Origin: Siphonodentalium dalli
Taxonomy: Eukaryota; Mollusca; Scaphopoda; Gadilida; Siphonodentaliidae
Assembly (NCBI GenBank): GCA_032622095.1
Contig: CP136064.1
Location: forward strand, 42,869,912-42,933,911
Direction: 5' to 3'
DNA length: 64,000 nt
Part shown: positions 35,396-49,100 of the stretch, piece after piece
Numbering within the stretch: position 1 is the first letter of the stretch
How the letters are laid out: each line of letters begins with the position of its first letter
The notes under the pieces: model-generated
Told to the model about the DNA's origin: nothing
Databases searched by the model: none
The model's input: the letters and a program-made list of their open reading frames with translations, nothing else
Program-made: the position numbers and the translations under genes

Positions 35396-35939
35396 TACGT
35401 CGTTTTTTTTCAAAACGGGCGTATAAAAAGCGTTTTGAACGCTGTTTTCGCGTGAATTTAGTTGGAATAACATCAGCCAATTACTTATTTGGCATATTTT
35501 CGTACAGCAGCATCGATACAAAATTGTAGCCGATTTCTTCGAAACATTGTAATATATAGAAATCTCCACGAAAGTATGAATCTAATGGTATCGGCGGCTT
35601 AAATTTTACAGAGTGGAGATTGATGCAAACATTTTACCGCCTATTATTACCAATTATCCCCATAGGTCTAATGGGGTGGTTCAAAGTTGGCAGAATGATG
35701 CAATGGCCAAGAACCTACGTCATAATTTGCTCGAAATTTCAACATTCAATGATATTTTCCAAAGATATCACCAAGCTACATGTATTAGACTAATGGGCTA
35801 TCCCAATATATCATCTCGAATAATTTAAAAACCAGATATAAAAAAGATAAGATTTTGGCGTTCAAATTTCATTACCTCGAATAACAGTGACGGAAGTCAT
35901 ATCTTCTCAACATTCATTACGCCCTCTAGAGTGTATACT

Positions 35940-36067
35940 GCTGATCTGGTCTGGACTAGATACTGGCTGTATGACGCTCCGACGCTCTGCTCTGTTCGCC
36001 GTCATGCATAGTGTAACGACGTAGCCTCATAGAGCCAGCGTCTAGTACAGATCTGGTCGTGTCCGTG
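35940..36067. repeat. Imperfect inverted repeat
   Basis: GATCTGGTCTGGACTAGATA and CTGGCTGTATGACGCTCCG are mirrored by CGTAGCCTCATAGAGCCAG and GTCTAGTACAGATCTGGTC, with a centre of about 40 bp. Probably a small DNA element. Confidence 0.5.
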
Positions 36068-36461
36068 GAGGCCGTGATGGAGAAAATATGATTAAAAATG
36101 TACTAGCTATATTGCGTACCGGTTAGACTATTTGCGGGATGTATGTATTCGCGGAGTCTTCGCCGATGTATCATTGTTGCAGTATGTAACTTATATGACC
36201 GCGTTAATTGCCTTCGATATTTAGACGTGAACAATGGCTGGGCCACTCTTGAAGATTTTATTTCGGGAAGACAGAGCATAATATAACATCTAACACTGCT
36301 GATGAAGTATGTATCAGTTGGAATGTAGACTAAAGGTCGTATTGCGAAGTATCGGGGGTGTATTTAATCCGATTAGTAGATCTGTAGAGGCTTTCTGGTG
36401 TGGTGAATGAGAAACCTTCAGTGATAAGCCGTAGTTGTTGTAACAATTTGAAAGGTTAGTT

Positions 36462-36580
36462 GTTTGAACGGCATTCTGAGGTTGTGCTTTCATTAAAACA
36501 ATGTATTTTATATTATATATAGGCCTATGCCTAATAACATGATCTTGAGGACGTTACCATTTCTGACTGTGGTTTTCTTG
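36462..36580 (+). repeat. Segment related to the centre of foldback element 2
   Basis: AACGGCATTCTGAGGTTG, TATTTTATATT and GATCTTGAGGACGTTACCATTT align with 3358-3480 in the same order. Either both derive from one element, or the foldback element captured this sequence. Confidence 0.55.
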
Positions 36581-37580
36581 TATTGATATGGGGACGTGAA
36601 TCACATCACGTGATTCACAGCGGGCTAGCAAAACTTGGTGTATAGTTCATTCGCTATTTTTTGTTGTTGAGTTATTTATGTGTGAATAGAACGATGAATA
36701 CTCACATCGATGTGGGACATTTGGGCGCCACTGTCGAGTAATTTAACGAGGTATTTTTTCGCCAGATATTCGGCCATCTTTCGCCAGAAAGTAAGTGAAT
36801 TCGGACGTGAATATATTTTCATTTTCGCCGGAAGATAGAACGTAGTGATCTTATAAGCATTATAACCAATTCAACTGTGCACAATTTATGGGTAAATAGA
36901 AAGGTAAAAAACATTCGGTACACATGAAACAGTTAGTTTGATAATTTGAAAGTAACTATAAGACAATCAACGACTGCCCTCACAAAACGTGAAAAACAAA
37001 GTCCATCAGATATGCGTTTGTTCTTTGTGAATTGGGCTTAATTTTTTTCTCGCAAGATTAGATTTCCATCGACATCTGTACATAACCATACAGGATACAT
37101 ATTGCAACACATCCATTGGTGTTAAGATATACTAGTATTTAAATGTTCATTCCATATCCACATACACGCGGTTGGGTTGAATATGCGATTTTAAATTAAA
37201 GAAATTAATGGCGGTTTCAATGTGATCATTGCATTTTTACCGAAGAATTTTATGTAGAATTTGATTCACTTTTATCGCCGTCAAACCCCATGACCACATC
37301 TGTTGCTTATCATTTACAAGTATATACTTTAAAAATGTCGCGATATCAAAGTTGTTATCATTAATACCATTATGAGTTGCTTAACTATGCCGAAGTGGCT
37401 TGTCTCACGTCAAAACATTCTCTTTGGCACTGTCCCAAGCGAAATAAGTCATTAGTCTATGCTCCATATGTTTGGCGATTTCCGTGACCTCTGTCATAAT
37501 TGTAAAATAACTACACTATGTTATCACACACACACGACATCCATGAATGTCGCTATCGTAACGCTAAGGCAGAATCTGAA
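36581..37580. other. Unassigned sequence
   Basis: A short hairpin GTGAATCAC-ATCAC-GTGATTCAC lies at about 36597. No gene recognised. Confidence 0.3.
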
Positions 37581-37602
37581 GCAATATATATATATATATA
37601 TT
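37581..37602. repeat. (TA)n microsatellite
   Basis: About 18 bp of alternating AT. Confidence 0.9.
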
Positions 37603-37984
37603 TCTTTATTTCCCCCATTAACGAAGAGCTCCCACAGATACATGTAACTATATACAATTGGAAAAAAGAGAACACAAACCATGCAAGACGAAGCATACTG
37701 ATAGTCATAGACGAAGTAAGGAATAATACGACAACGCAACACACATGATATGTACAATATATATACATCATATATATATGATTGCGAAATCGCACATACA
37801 TGTATAATCACACGTACGTCGTATTCGCAGCATTCAGACATTCATATATGGACACGCGACAACTCGTACACATAACATTCACCCCTTCCCCCCACAATAC
37901 CACACGCTGGCACTGCACATCCACATCCCCACTTGCACCCACTTACATTCGCATGCACATCCCGCATTGCACGACCACGCATCC

Positions 37985-37986
<2 letters not shown>

Positions 37987-38058
<72 letters not shown>

Positions 38059-38124
38059 TCACACACACACACACCTCTCACACACCCTCACACACACCCT
38101 CCCTCACACACCCCCCCCCCCCCA
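37987..38124. repeat. (TC)n, (AC)n and poly-C microsatellite cluster
   Basis: About 72 bp of TC repeats with one interruption, then (AC)n and a 14-C run. The overlapping ORFs at 37782-38445 and 37842-38081 are repeat translations (SLSLSL, RERERE). Confidence 0.95.
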
Positions 38125-38707
38125 CACACTCGCCCACACACTCACGTAACAATCCACGTTATTTTATTAGGCATAGGCTTTTTTGAGAGCCCGATCTCCA
38201 TCGTCGCCATTCGAAGCATATGTTTAACTATTTTGTTGAGTGATTTCCACTTCATAAACGTTCAATACATAGTCCAACGCAAAATAGTGCATCATCGATT
38301 AAGTGCGTTCAGAAAAGGCTACTGGAAGTATCCCTACGTATCAAATATGACAACATTAGACATCATAGCAACATGTGTATACAAAGTTGTTGTAAGAGTC
38401 TTTCTACATAATTCGACGTCGGTGTATATATTGTCGAAACAATGATACATGTATGTTCCTTCAATAAATAAGAACCTACAACTCTACCATTCAACAACAT
38501 CATTTTATCACAGTCGAGATAAAGCATGAACATACAGTAGTACATGTACTACCACTTGGGTTTACATGTAGAGAATAGCATCGCAGAAAGGGTCAGGTTC
38601 TACGAATCTGGCGGCTGGTTCGATCGGCACAATGCCTAGTCTAAAATGCGATATTAGGCAACAACTGTATATGTGTGTAATTCATGGAAGTAAAAGCATA
38701 TTTTATA

Positions 38708-39111
38708 GGCCCACTTAATTTTCGAACCCCCAGATTACTTTATATAAAATATATGCCATATTATATACCATTTGAAAGAGGAAGCTCCAAAACATTGTAT
38801 TATCAACTTATCCGGTGTAATAAACAGTGGACATGTTGTTTTTGTTGAGTTGCCAATGCGTTTTGTCATCAAGATTGAAGTAAAAATCAGTATTATTTTC
38901 AATGCATGGGGAATAACTGTATATATTAAAGATAGAGTTCTTCCCCTTTCATTGAAAAAGTTTGAATTCTGTTGCATCTGGGTGCCAGAGGGGGGAAGTC
39001 TTCAGCAGTTTTCTATTTCTCTGTGTGCATCTTCTGAGACACAGATGTTTCAAATAGTGAAGAATTATAGTATTTTAATCATATTTTATGGCATAGATTG
39101 TTATTAAAAAA
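38708..39111. mobile_element. Possible short-TIR MITE (AGGCCCACTT)
   Basis: AGGCCCACTT at the left is matched by AAGTGGGCCT at the right, about 400 bp apart. The terminal repeats are only about 10 bp and no target duplication is certain. The 111-aa plus ORF inside (38772-39107) is unrecognised. Confidence 0.4.
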
Positions 39112-39161
39112 GTGGGCCTTTAATAATAAATTCTCGTCTCAAAGTTCATAGAATTGCTTAA

Positions 39162-39551
39162 CCCTTTACCCAACAAACCGGCCAAAACCGGCCAAATAAA
39201 GCTTCAACAGCCTAAAATATCTTCGGTCTGTCTCAATAGAACCATACAAATATGGATATCATTGGAACCGGCTCCTTGACCACATTGTGATAGTTACAGT
39301 TATGCCCTGTGCAATGCATTCTCTTATATATGCGAGTCGACCATAGGTCGCCTCGCATATATAAGAGAATGCATTGGCCTAAAAAATTTTTTTTTTAACA
39401 CTTTTTACCATTTTTTCTTACAGTCTTTAACAATTTATAATTTTTAATGTGTTAAGGCCAATGCATTCTCTTATATATGCGAGGCGACCTATGGTCGACT
39501 CGCATATATAAGAGAATGCATTGGCACAGGGCCCTTCTGTTGGGTAAAGGG
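39162..39551. mobile_element. piggyBac-type MITE, family A, copy 2
   Basis: Between TTAA at 39158-39161 and 39552-39555, with CCCTTTACCCAACA ends. It is inverted relative to the copy at 25252. It contains two opposing copies of the shared hairpin (39311-39378 and 39457-39525) around a T-rich spacer unlike that of copy 1. It lies about 200 bp downstream of the carbonic anhydrase stop codons. Confidence 0.85.
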
Positions 39552-39749
39552 TTAATGAATGAAATTTGCTATCTAACTGTCGTCTGTCATTGTTCCTATG
39601 ACTCTCGTGTCTGTTTTATTTGAGCGCACTCATTTTATCCTATTGAATAGACTGGTTCAAAACTGCAAAAATAAAAAAAAACGTAGTAACATGACCCTCT
39701 CGCATAGTATATATAGCATGCTAATACCGGGACACGTATTGCTTACTAT

Positions 39750-39963
39750 CTACATGTATGAGCGAGTCGTAAACAAAACTAAAGCGACTGTAACGGCTAA
39801 AATAAGCCAAAGGTGGTGGAGACTTGTTGCGCCACTACCAAAATAGTTGTTGGCATAAACAGTTCTCCCGTTGAGGCCGCTGGATAGGTCGATAGTCATC
39901 AACTAGTAATTGTTCATTATCTCCTTCGTAATTCTTGTGCACATTATGTCGAAACTGTTCAAT
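39750..39963 (-). CDS. Carbonic anhydrase terminal exon f, with apparent +1 frameshift
   Basis: Acceptor TTTTATTTACAG|ATTGAAC. In frame it reads [19 protein letters not shown], then DDYRPIQ at about 39880, then [14 protein letters not shown] and TAG at 39835-39837. In the +1 frame from 39878 it reads [14 protein letters not shown], then [18 protein letters not shown] and TAG at 39750-39752. That is exactly the expected conserved NGR motif followed by a GPI-anchor-signal or membrane-like tail. A single extra base near 39876-39881 therefore breaks the gene. It could be a true mutation, an allele, or a sequencing indel. Confidence 0.88.
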
Positions 39964-42957
39964 CTGTAAATAAAAGAATTGAAAAAAAACAAACATTATT
40001 TGATGGCGTGTGAACCGAAATTAATATTTAATAATTGATTGCCTATTTTAGTTTTCGCTTAAATATATCATAATCAGTTTTGGGGATTGAGTCGCCATGA
40101 TGAACATACCCCACATAATTTCCCAGCATAAAGAAAGTGGTATACATGTGTTTGAAAGATGGTTAACCCAGAAGGAAAGTACGGAGAGGATTGTGCACAA
40201 CAGAAAGCAGTAACTGTGTGGAATGAACTACCCCTTACTCTCAGAAAAGCGAAAACTCTCGAAAAATTTAAGAACGCTCTCAAGACTCTCACCTGTTCAT
40301 AATTTGCTTCGGTGTTAAACCTACTACTCCATTTTAACTGACATTTTAACTGTGACTTTTAATCTTTCACTTACTTGTGACTGTTTTCCGTTACTTTTTT
40401 TATTCATTTAATTTTGTTGATAGTATTTTTTATCTATTTCTTTGGTTAACCTTGTTGTCTGTTTTTTCTTTTTTAATTAATTTTTAGCCATAAGCTTTTT
40501 TCATAATTTGAACTATTTTTAATTATGTGTTTTTTTAATTATAAGTCACATGCTTATGGTCGTTGGTTTTTTACTTTTGTTTTGTTTTTTTAGTAATTTC
40601 TTAGTCACATGCAGATGGTCGTTATGAATTTTTTAATGCTCATTTACTACTTTTTATCTCTTACCTTGTATATTTTATTTTTTATTGATTGATGTAAGCG
40701 CATTGAAACTAATTTACTGAAGAATGGGTTTTAAATGTACATATAATAATAATAATAATAATAATAATAGCTATCAGTTAATCGGTGCCATATTTTTTAT
40801 CTAGTTGTTTAAATTATTGTAGTGATTCGGCGGAAATCATATCAGCGGGCACTCTTTTCTAAGTGGAATTGATTCTTTGCGAAAAGAAATGTTTGCGTAC
40901 GCCTTTGCATATTCGTTTCTTCTAAAGTAAATTTGTAACTGAGTCCATGTGTCCCCTTGTTTTGAGAACTCAGGAAGAAAACATCGATGTCGATATTATA
41001 GAGTCCGAATTACGGTATACGGTTTACACTATCGTATGCAGAATGTGTAGAGCTATTATATGTTGTCGTGTTTAATTCTCATGTTGAAACTCAAATGTGA
41101 GTGCCATTTTAAGAAATTCAAGAAAAGGGAGAGAGAGTTTTCTACGTTCGGTAGCCTTTAACATATACGAAAGGAACAACGAACTTCTAGTCCATGGTCG
41201 ACAAAGTTTGGAGGAAAGCAATTTACAAGATATACACTTCATTATTCATAAATCAATGGTATGTACAGTTTTAAAGATGTCAAATATTATTGGCACGGTT
41301 ACAACCATCATGAAAATCAGCATAATCTTCGCATTAGTTTGCAAATAATCTGTGTATAAATTAATTTAATCTGTTTTAATTCATATACATGGCGACATAA
41401 GGCATCCAACGAAAACAAATTGCATGCAGACATACCTTTCACCAGATAGCGTCATACATAAAGAGCTGATTGAAGGAATTGCATATTGAGGTTTGCAAAT
41501 AATGCGAAGACAAAACCAAGCCATGTATTATATGTAGACACTATACTTAACTGTTCTGAGTAGCTTACGGTTTTGGTCCTCGAGTGAAATACGGAGGGTT
41601 ATTTTACGAGCCGTTAATTTATTATATTTTCTATACCAGTTTGTTATGACTCAGACCATAATAAAATACAAGGTTAGACATACATGTATCATGTTCGTTT
41701 ATCCTACAACACCACTAATGTTTTTGGTTAAAATAACATGCAAGGAAACCGAATGACGCAGAAGTATGACGTGATGAGTCCATGACGAAATGCTGAGAAT
41801 ATGATGACATCTTGAGAGTGGAATAACACGTTCGTTTTTTTTAGGGTGGGGATACGATTCATAATTTGACGTGAAGAGTTAATGAAAATATGACAAATAA
41901 TATTCACCAACCTGTTCCTGAGAGACGATAATTTTGTCTTCAAATAGAGTCCAGAGGACACTCTCGTAACACGGTGGTGTGGTCAGGCTACCATGGTATC
42001 TCCAGAAGTTTTTAGGGTTTTTTGGTAGCAAAGACAGCAGCGAGAAGGATTTGATAATTCTGAAGTCGTCTGAATGGAGAAAAGAAAAGTTTTCGCAAGA
42101 CTATAGTGGCAATCATATGACCTCTTTATATATTTATACTTTACTTTCAAAGCATCGTGAAACTGTTGTTCTGGTACAAATAAACACTATCTGGTGAAAT
42201 GATACTATACTGTAAGAAGGCTACTTTTATTTTGTGTTTCTATTTCTGTAACGCGTACAGTTAGGACTCGAAAATGGTCGTAGAAATATAAAATCTGGAC
42301 TTTCTATGAATATTAATCCTCCCTCCGTATCTACGTATAAGACACTATTGGCCATTCCATGACATATTGGTCTTGTGATAATTATTGTCGGACTGCTTTA
42401 ACTCCAGTTCAATTAATGAAAGGTCCCTGACCAAAATGTTCCCAGACGAAGGCCTCAGGTTTGACGGATTTATGGGTTACAGATCCCTATACTACAAACT
42501 ATAGGAGGATTTGATTACACCAATATTCACTTAAATGTGTTGCACATCTTCAACGTGTCGAGAAAGGGTCAATAACTCTAAAATCTATGTGGAAAAAATG
42601 GCAGTAACTCCGCCAAAATGACTCTAAATCGCAGGTGCGCAAGTTCCCATGTTGGTTGACATCTTTGCCAAGTTTTAACAAAATGAATGGAAAATTACGG
42701 AATACAGGCTCGGACAAATATGCGCCCCAGGATGTACGAGTATATGTCAAATAAGGACTATATCTCCGCCAAAATGAGTCCGACCGAACTCAAAATCTCA
42801 GTTGCGCAGGTTCCCATGCTGGTTGAAATCTTGCTATGTTTAAACAAAATTGACCAGAACATGACAGAATACAGGCTCGGACAAAGTTCTGGACGGACGC
42901 ACGCACGCACACATGGACGGACGAGGATTGATATAGTCCTCCGACAAAAAGTCGGGG

Positions 42958-43011
<54 letters not shown>

Positions 43012-43061
43012 ATAGCTGAGAGAGAGAGAGAGAGAGAGGGAGAGATAGGGAGAGAGAGAGG

Positions 43062-43100
<39 letters not shown>

Positions 43101-46100
43101 GAGGGAGAGAGAGAGAGAGAGAGGGGGAGAGAGAAGATGAGATATTCAGTTCTGAAGTATACCTAGGAATGACAAAGTTCCCTTTGTTAGGATGCTTAGT
43201 TAATATGAACTGACAGTAGGCACAATCATTCTAAGGGAATCTTAGAAGTGCTTAGTTTTATCTTCACTGATGCAGATGCGAAATATTCGGGGGGGGGGGG
43301 GGGGTGGAAATGATAAACCGGCAATTTCGGATGTCGAATACTTGAATAAAGCATTGGAAGAGACAGATCAATGCTCAGGCTAAGATGACAGAAGATATAA
43401 TCATAAACGCGCAGTCTGAAGTTCAGGTTTTAAAGATATTTTATCACAATGCGATGAATAATATTGGGCCAATACAGGATTCATCATGCAAGGTACAAAA
43501 TGTTTATATATGATATATAATTAATTTAAGTTTTTTTTAGCAAACATCAATACACAGATTCACGATTAATGAAAGCCCAAATGTTATTAGTTACCCACTA
43601 GAACCAACCGTAGCACGGCCCCACGAGGCCGAAGACCAATTTGGATACGACTGGCTTCGGGTAGGTGAAAACGCGTACTATGTGAACACTAATGTGGTGA
43701 TGAATTTAGCTATTGACTTTTCGTTTCCGAACATATCTTAAGCTATAACCAATTGTGATAACACTTAGGTGTATGTGTTTACTTTTTATATACTTTATCC
43801 CATACCCTAAACGTAAATTGAGTTTCTAGAACGAGGCTCCTAATATATGATACATGTACGTGTAATTGGGGGGGGGGGGGGGTCGTGTGTATATCGACCA
43901 ATCAAATACAAGAATACATGAAGTCGTATATTATTGATACCGTTATTGCCGTATCAATGGGAGGTGTATACGTACCTTTGTGTGCGATGTCAATGAGATG
44001 GTTCACTATTTCGTCAAATTTATAGTTGTGAGGTCCGACCTGTAAGGGAGATTAAGTATACTTATTGACAATCGACTTCTACTACACAAAATCAGAACCT
44101 GTACGTTTTATACCAAAAACTAATTTAATCTGACACATGAGATAATTCATAGGATTAATAGGTTGACAAGATGTTGAGTTTGTAAAGTTTTAACATATTT
44201 TGAATTCAGCCCGGGGGGGGGGGGGGGGTGGGTACAAAAAATGATCGAAAGGGAAAAAATGCCATACGTGCCTGAATTTTTTTTCCGACCCCCCCCCCCC
44301 CTGTTCAGCCCAGAAAAAAATAATCCTGCTTGTTTTTTAGTGTTTTGGCAATGAGTTGGGCTTCAAAACCAATTTGAATGAGAGAAATAATGTAATTCTA
44401 ACTGGTAAACTGACTGCAGGCAGTTATCGTGTTGTATTTTGTTGCAAATTTTGAAATCCAAGATGGCCGCTGGCAGCCATGCTTTTTTGGCCGAATGACC
44501 TCAAAATGACTCATTCCTATTTACATGTCCATGTTAACATCCATGATAAATAGTATGCACAGAAATTCATATACAGCTGTTTACAGTGAATTTCCCCCCG
44601 CAAATCTCTGTTTTAGTGTTAAAGGGGGGGGGGGGGTGGGTGTCAAAAAATGGTAGGAAAAAACTGCCGAAAACGAAAACAAATTTGGCGGTGGGGGTGG
44701 GTGGGTACAAAAAATGATCGAAAGGGAAAAAATGCCATACGTGCCTGAATTTTTTTTCCGACCCCCCCCCCCCCTGTTCAGCCCAGAAAAAAATCCAACG
44801 ATCGGCTCTTATAAAGAGCGTCCCAAGCTTCTGTAGCACACGAGAGGTAGATAATTAATAGGGCGTTCTCAGATTTGACCTTTTGTGCTCATCTTCGATG
44901 TTTATAATTTATGGCTGCATTTGTGTATTTTCGCGATGCCTGTATCAAACGAATGAACGGTATTGCAAATATTTCTCAATTTTCTTTTGGGTGGCAATCT
45001 TAAAATTAGCTTAGCGGATTTTCACTATATCTTTAAGCTTCTCGTCCAAGTGCAGAACGACCGTTCTCACGCACGTAGATCACCTGTTAATAGCCAAAGG
45101 GTCCAATTTACACTGGCGCGGTCGGGCCGGATGTTCATTGTATTGTTGTAAGATACCTTACTGTCACAAATAACCCTACGAAAATTCAACAATGGACCCA
45201 TTTCAATGGACTGTAAATTTGACATATATCATAAAGGGAATGTGGAATATTTATGTACAGATTACCAGTGATGAAATAAGAAAAAAGTTTAGCGACGAAA
45301 ACGGGCAATAGTGATAAAAATGGTTTTAGGCGGTATTTGAGATTGTAGCGGGCAGGTTACCGAAAACACGCATACATTTCGTTCCTAAACAAACGGTAAC
45401 GACAAATAAAATCTGCCCGGCATCGGAATTATATACGTAAACAGATTGTCTGGAAGGAAATCCCTAGCATTGTTGACAAAAATAATAAATTATAAAATTG
45501 AGAACAGTTTCAAACTTGCAACGTCAACACGCTGGTGCTTAATAATAAACGTGGAAGGGCACTAGATGGGGTTATGCTGTGGGCCCAAAACAACTTGGAT
45601 AACCGCATCCTTAAAAAACAAAACGGTGTTGTCCAACCTCTGGCTTGGGACGAGTGATCTCTCTCAGATATCAGAAACTTGGTTTCTGCTGGACAAAGAG
45701 GGCACTGGAAAAGACCATTAGCTGGTTTGAGAAGTTTATCATCAACATATGCCACAAAGCTGCAGTATTAGAAACACTGATACAGTTCAAAGAAGCACAT
45801 AAACTGCCCCTTTGACCATCAAAGCCAGCTGAAGCCTAAATGCGATCCGAACATGGGTCGCCTTGGTGGGTCAGAATGGCGATTCGGTTCGCCGTCTCGG
45901 CCTCTGACGACCCCCTACGGCGGTCGAAATCGTTGGATCGATTAGGCCCCCGCGTGGATGCAGCGAGTATGTGATGCCGTGTTGGTAAATATATAAACCG
46001 AATTGATGTATTGATCAGAGAAATTAGTTTGGCATATACTCATCGCCTTTCACATTTTTTAGTGAAAACAAGTGCGAGAAGGAGCAAAATTACCAATACA

Positions 46101-49100
46101 TTAAATATCAAGTAAGAAGTCATATCATTGCGCCCTCTACAAAGAATGGTGTACATCCAGATATCTTGGAGAAATATTGACTAAAGAAAGATTTCAAGAT
46201 GGTTTAGGTGGATTGTTGGTTGAGGTAAGTGGCTCAGTATGATCTCAGATTTTCCTATCATGAAATTATTTCACGCTCATGAACACACCCTATATCCATA
46301 GTCCTGATAAATAACAGTTGGAAACATGCACTCGTCAGTATCAAAGCCATACTTCTATTACTTATTATGTAATAGTGTGTAATATGTATTTGTTGATATA
46401 TATATATATATATGTCATACCATGATGAATGAGAATAAACGAATTTGAAAACAATGCAGTCATACTGACTCCGCAAATTTAATATGCATTATGTGGCATA
46501 AAAACATACACATTTTTTTCCTCTCGAATGGTAGGAAGGAGCAGCATGAGAAGGAGAGGGAAGAAGGAGATAATGTGGCGATGGACTATATATGGGCAGC
46601 CAAATTGACCTATACTCAAATATCTGGAGATATACATCTAAATAATTGAAGATATCTTCAAATAGTAACAGATATCTCCCAATTATTTGAAGAGATCTTC
46701 AATACTCATTTAGAAAATATATCTAATTGATTTACGGGTAACTCTGATAAATCAAATTTCTTCTTACATGGATGTTAGTCTTTCAAAATATCTTTTAAGA
46801 TATCTCTAAATATTCTGAGAGTTCTCTAAATATTTTGAGATAATTTCAAATAATTTAAATATATCTTCAAATCAATTGGAGATATCTAAATGACTTAACA
46901 TATGTTAACTTGGCTGTCCATAATTTTAAGATTTTACCTCGATGAAGAAGCCCAGGACAGCTAATCCGTCCGCCTGTTCCGCGGCTGCTGACATGTTACC
47001 ATATATAGTGTTGTGGTGTACAATATGCATCTGCGGAAATAAACAGTTGTTTGACAGTCGAATCAAGAATCAACATGTTGCCAAATTGTCATCTCATGTT
47101 TGAAGCGGAAGTATACTCATCGTGTATTACACTAGACAAACTAACTTCTGGCTTTTGTTATATTCCAGAGATCAAACAAGGCGTGTACAGATTTAAAGTG
47201 ACCCAAGGCACTAGCAATGCATGTGGAAAACATATATAAGTGTGCAAAAAATATCACCACTAAGAACATGGGGAAATAGATAAACATCGTTCAATATTCA
47301 TTATTGATACTCTCCAATAACTAAATTCTTTGTTTTTAACACCATTGTTATGCAAATAACACTGTAACAGTGGTTTGTCAAAAAACATCGCTAATCGTGT
47401 AACGAGTTCAAATATTTTAGTCCGAATATGATTTCAAAATATTTTTCAATGATTAGACCTTTTTAATTTTGTTACCGTCAAGTTTTGATTAAACTTTGGT
47501 ATCATATTGAACTAATAAGAAATGAAAATAACGAAGTCAGTCTATTTTTAAATTTAGCCTACTTGGTGATAGTTGTTTTAAGGATTTGTATGTTATATTT
47601 CACATGAACCCACTTCGAAGGCCTTGTGCCCCTTTAACCCTTTCAGTGCCAGGGGCTGATCTCATCGGCCCTAATTTACGGTCTGTAAAATTGGCCCTAA
47701 ATAAATTTAAAAATTAAATTTTTTATTTTTTTTTTTAGATTTTTTGGGGTTGAATTTGTTTTGGGTATGCTTAAGCATGCTATAGCGAATTTAAAAAAAA
47801 CAAACTGGATAAAATCTTAGGGGCATACTATAACTCAAAACTATCACCAAATATTCATAGTAATAATTTTGATGCCCATGAAAAACGTAAGATTCCCTGG
47901 CACTAAACCTACAAAATAAGTCTGGCACTGAAAGAGTTAAAGAATATAAGAAAAAATTATTAATATTGTAAAAAATTGTAAAAAATAATAACAAATGATG
48001 AAAAATTGTTAGGCCAATGCATTCTAATATATATGCGAGGCGACCTATGGTAGACTCGCATATATAAGAGAATGCATTGGCACAGGGTATATGGGTTGAT
48101 ACAAAAATCGGACCTGGCACTGAAAGGGTTAATATATCGTGGAAATATTTACTGATGTTTTACGCTCTAAGGGGGCACATATCTCTTGATTCCTGATCCG
48201 AGAAGTTATTTAAAGAGACTTGCCGAGCCCTGCATGCAGTCGGCATGAGTTTTTCCACATATTTGTAGATTTCGTTGGTAAGTGCAATGAGGTGAAGTCC
48301 AAATAAATCTAACCCTCTTTACGTACACCATTAACACTACTAACATCGTGATATGACATATAACGACTGACATGATGCATGAGAAACATGCAAACCGAGA
48401 AACAAATAAGGCATTTGTGAACCCAAAATATACGTGCGTGGTGCACCATATATCATATTATGACAGCGTGTTGTTCATCATCGGTCCATCTTAGGAATGT
48501 CAGTCGTGCACACACAACCTATAATGAGTAATTTATGTTTCCTTGTTCTGGGCGTGGTCAACTCAATTCATTCTTAGCATAAAATTATGCCGCCCATATA
48601 ATTCTACAAAGCACGGAGAGACTAGGTGAAAACTGAGTTCTGTCAAATTCTTAAAGCGGTAAAACTATAAAAATAAAACTTTTTCGGTTACCTTACTATT
48701 ATTTAAATTCGCGCAGTCTGGCGCAGTACTATTTTTCGCGCACCCGTCGCATACAGTACGAAACGTTGGACACTGAAAAGATATTTACGCCCATATATGT
48801 ATTTAAAACCTTTACTCAATGCCATACAAGCGATAGCAATGGCTCAAACTTTATTTCATGACAGAAAAGAGCGCTCCGTGTTAATATATTTCTGATATGG
48901 TCGAAATAAAGAGCGTTTATTTCACTCCTGTGCAAAAATATTAAAATTTCTGTGACCTTGGAAAATATTTTTTAGAGAATTTGAAGCCGGTTTATCAATA
49001 TTTCGTGTATTCGTCAACATATGTTATACCGCCTACCATATTACGTAGGCATAATTTGGAAGCTCGAATGAGCAGATCCACAAGTTCACATGATGGTAAA

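Noticed and set aside
37782-38445. ORFs of 134 and 170 codons
   Set aside because: They are translations of (TC)n, (AC)n and poly-C microsatellites.
46080-46224. Plus-strand exon ending in GAG|GTAAGT
   Set aside because: The open frame is closed by an upstream stop with no acceptor in between.
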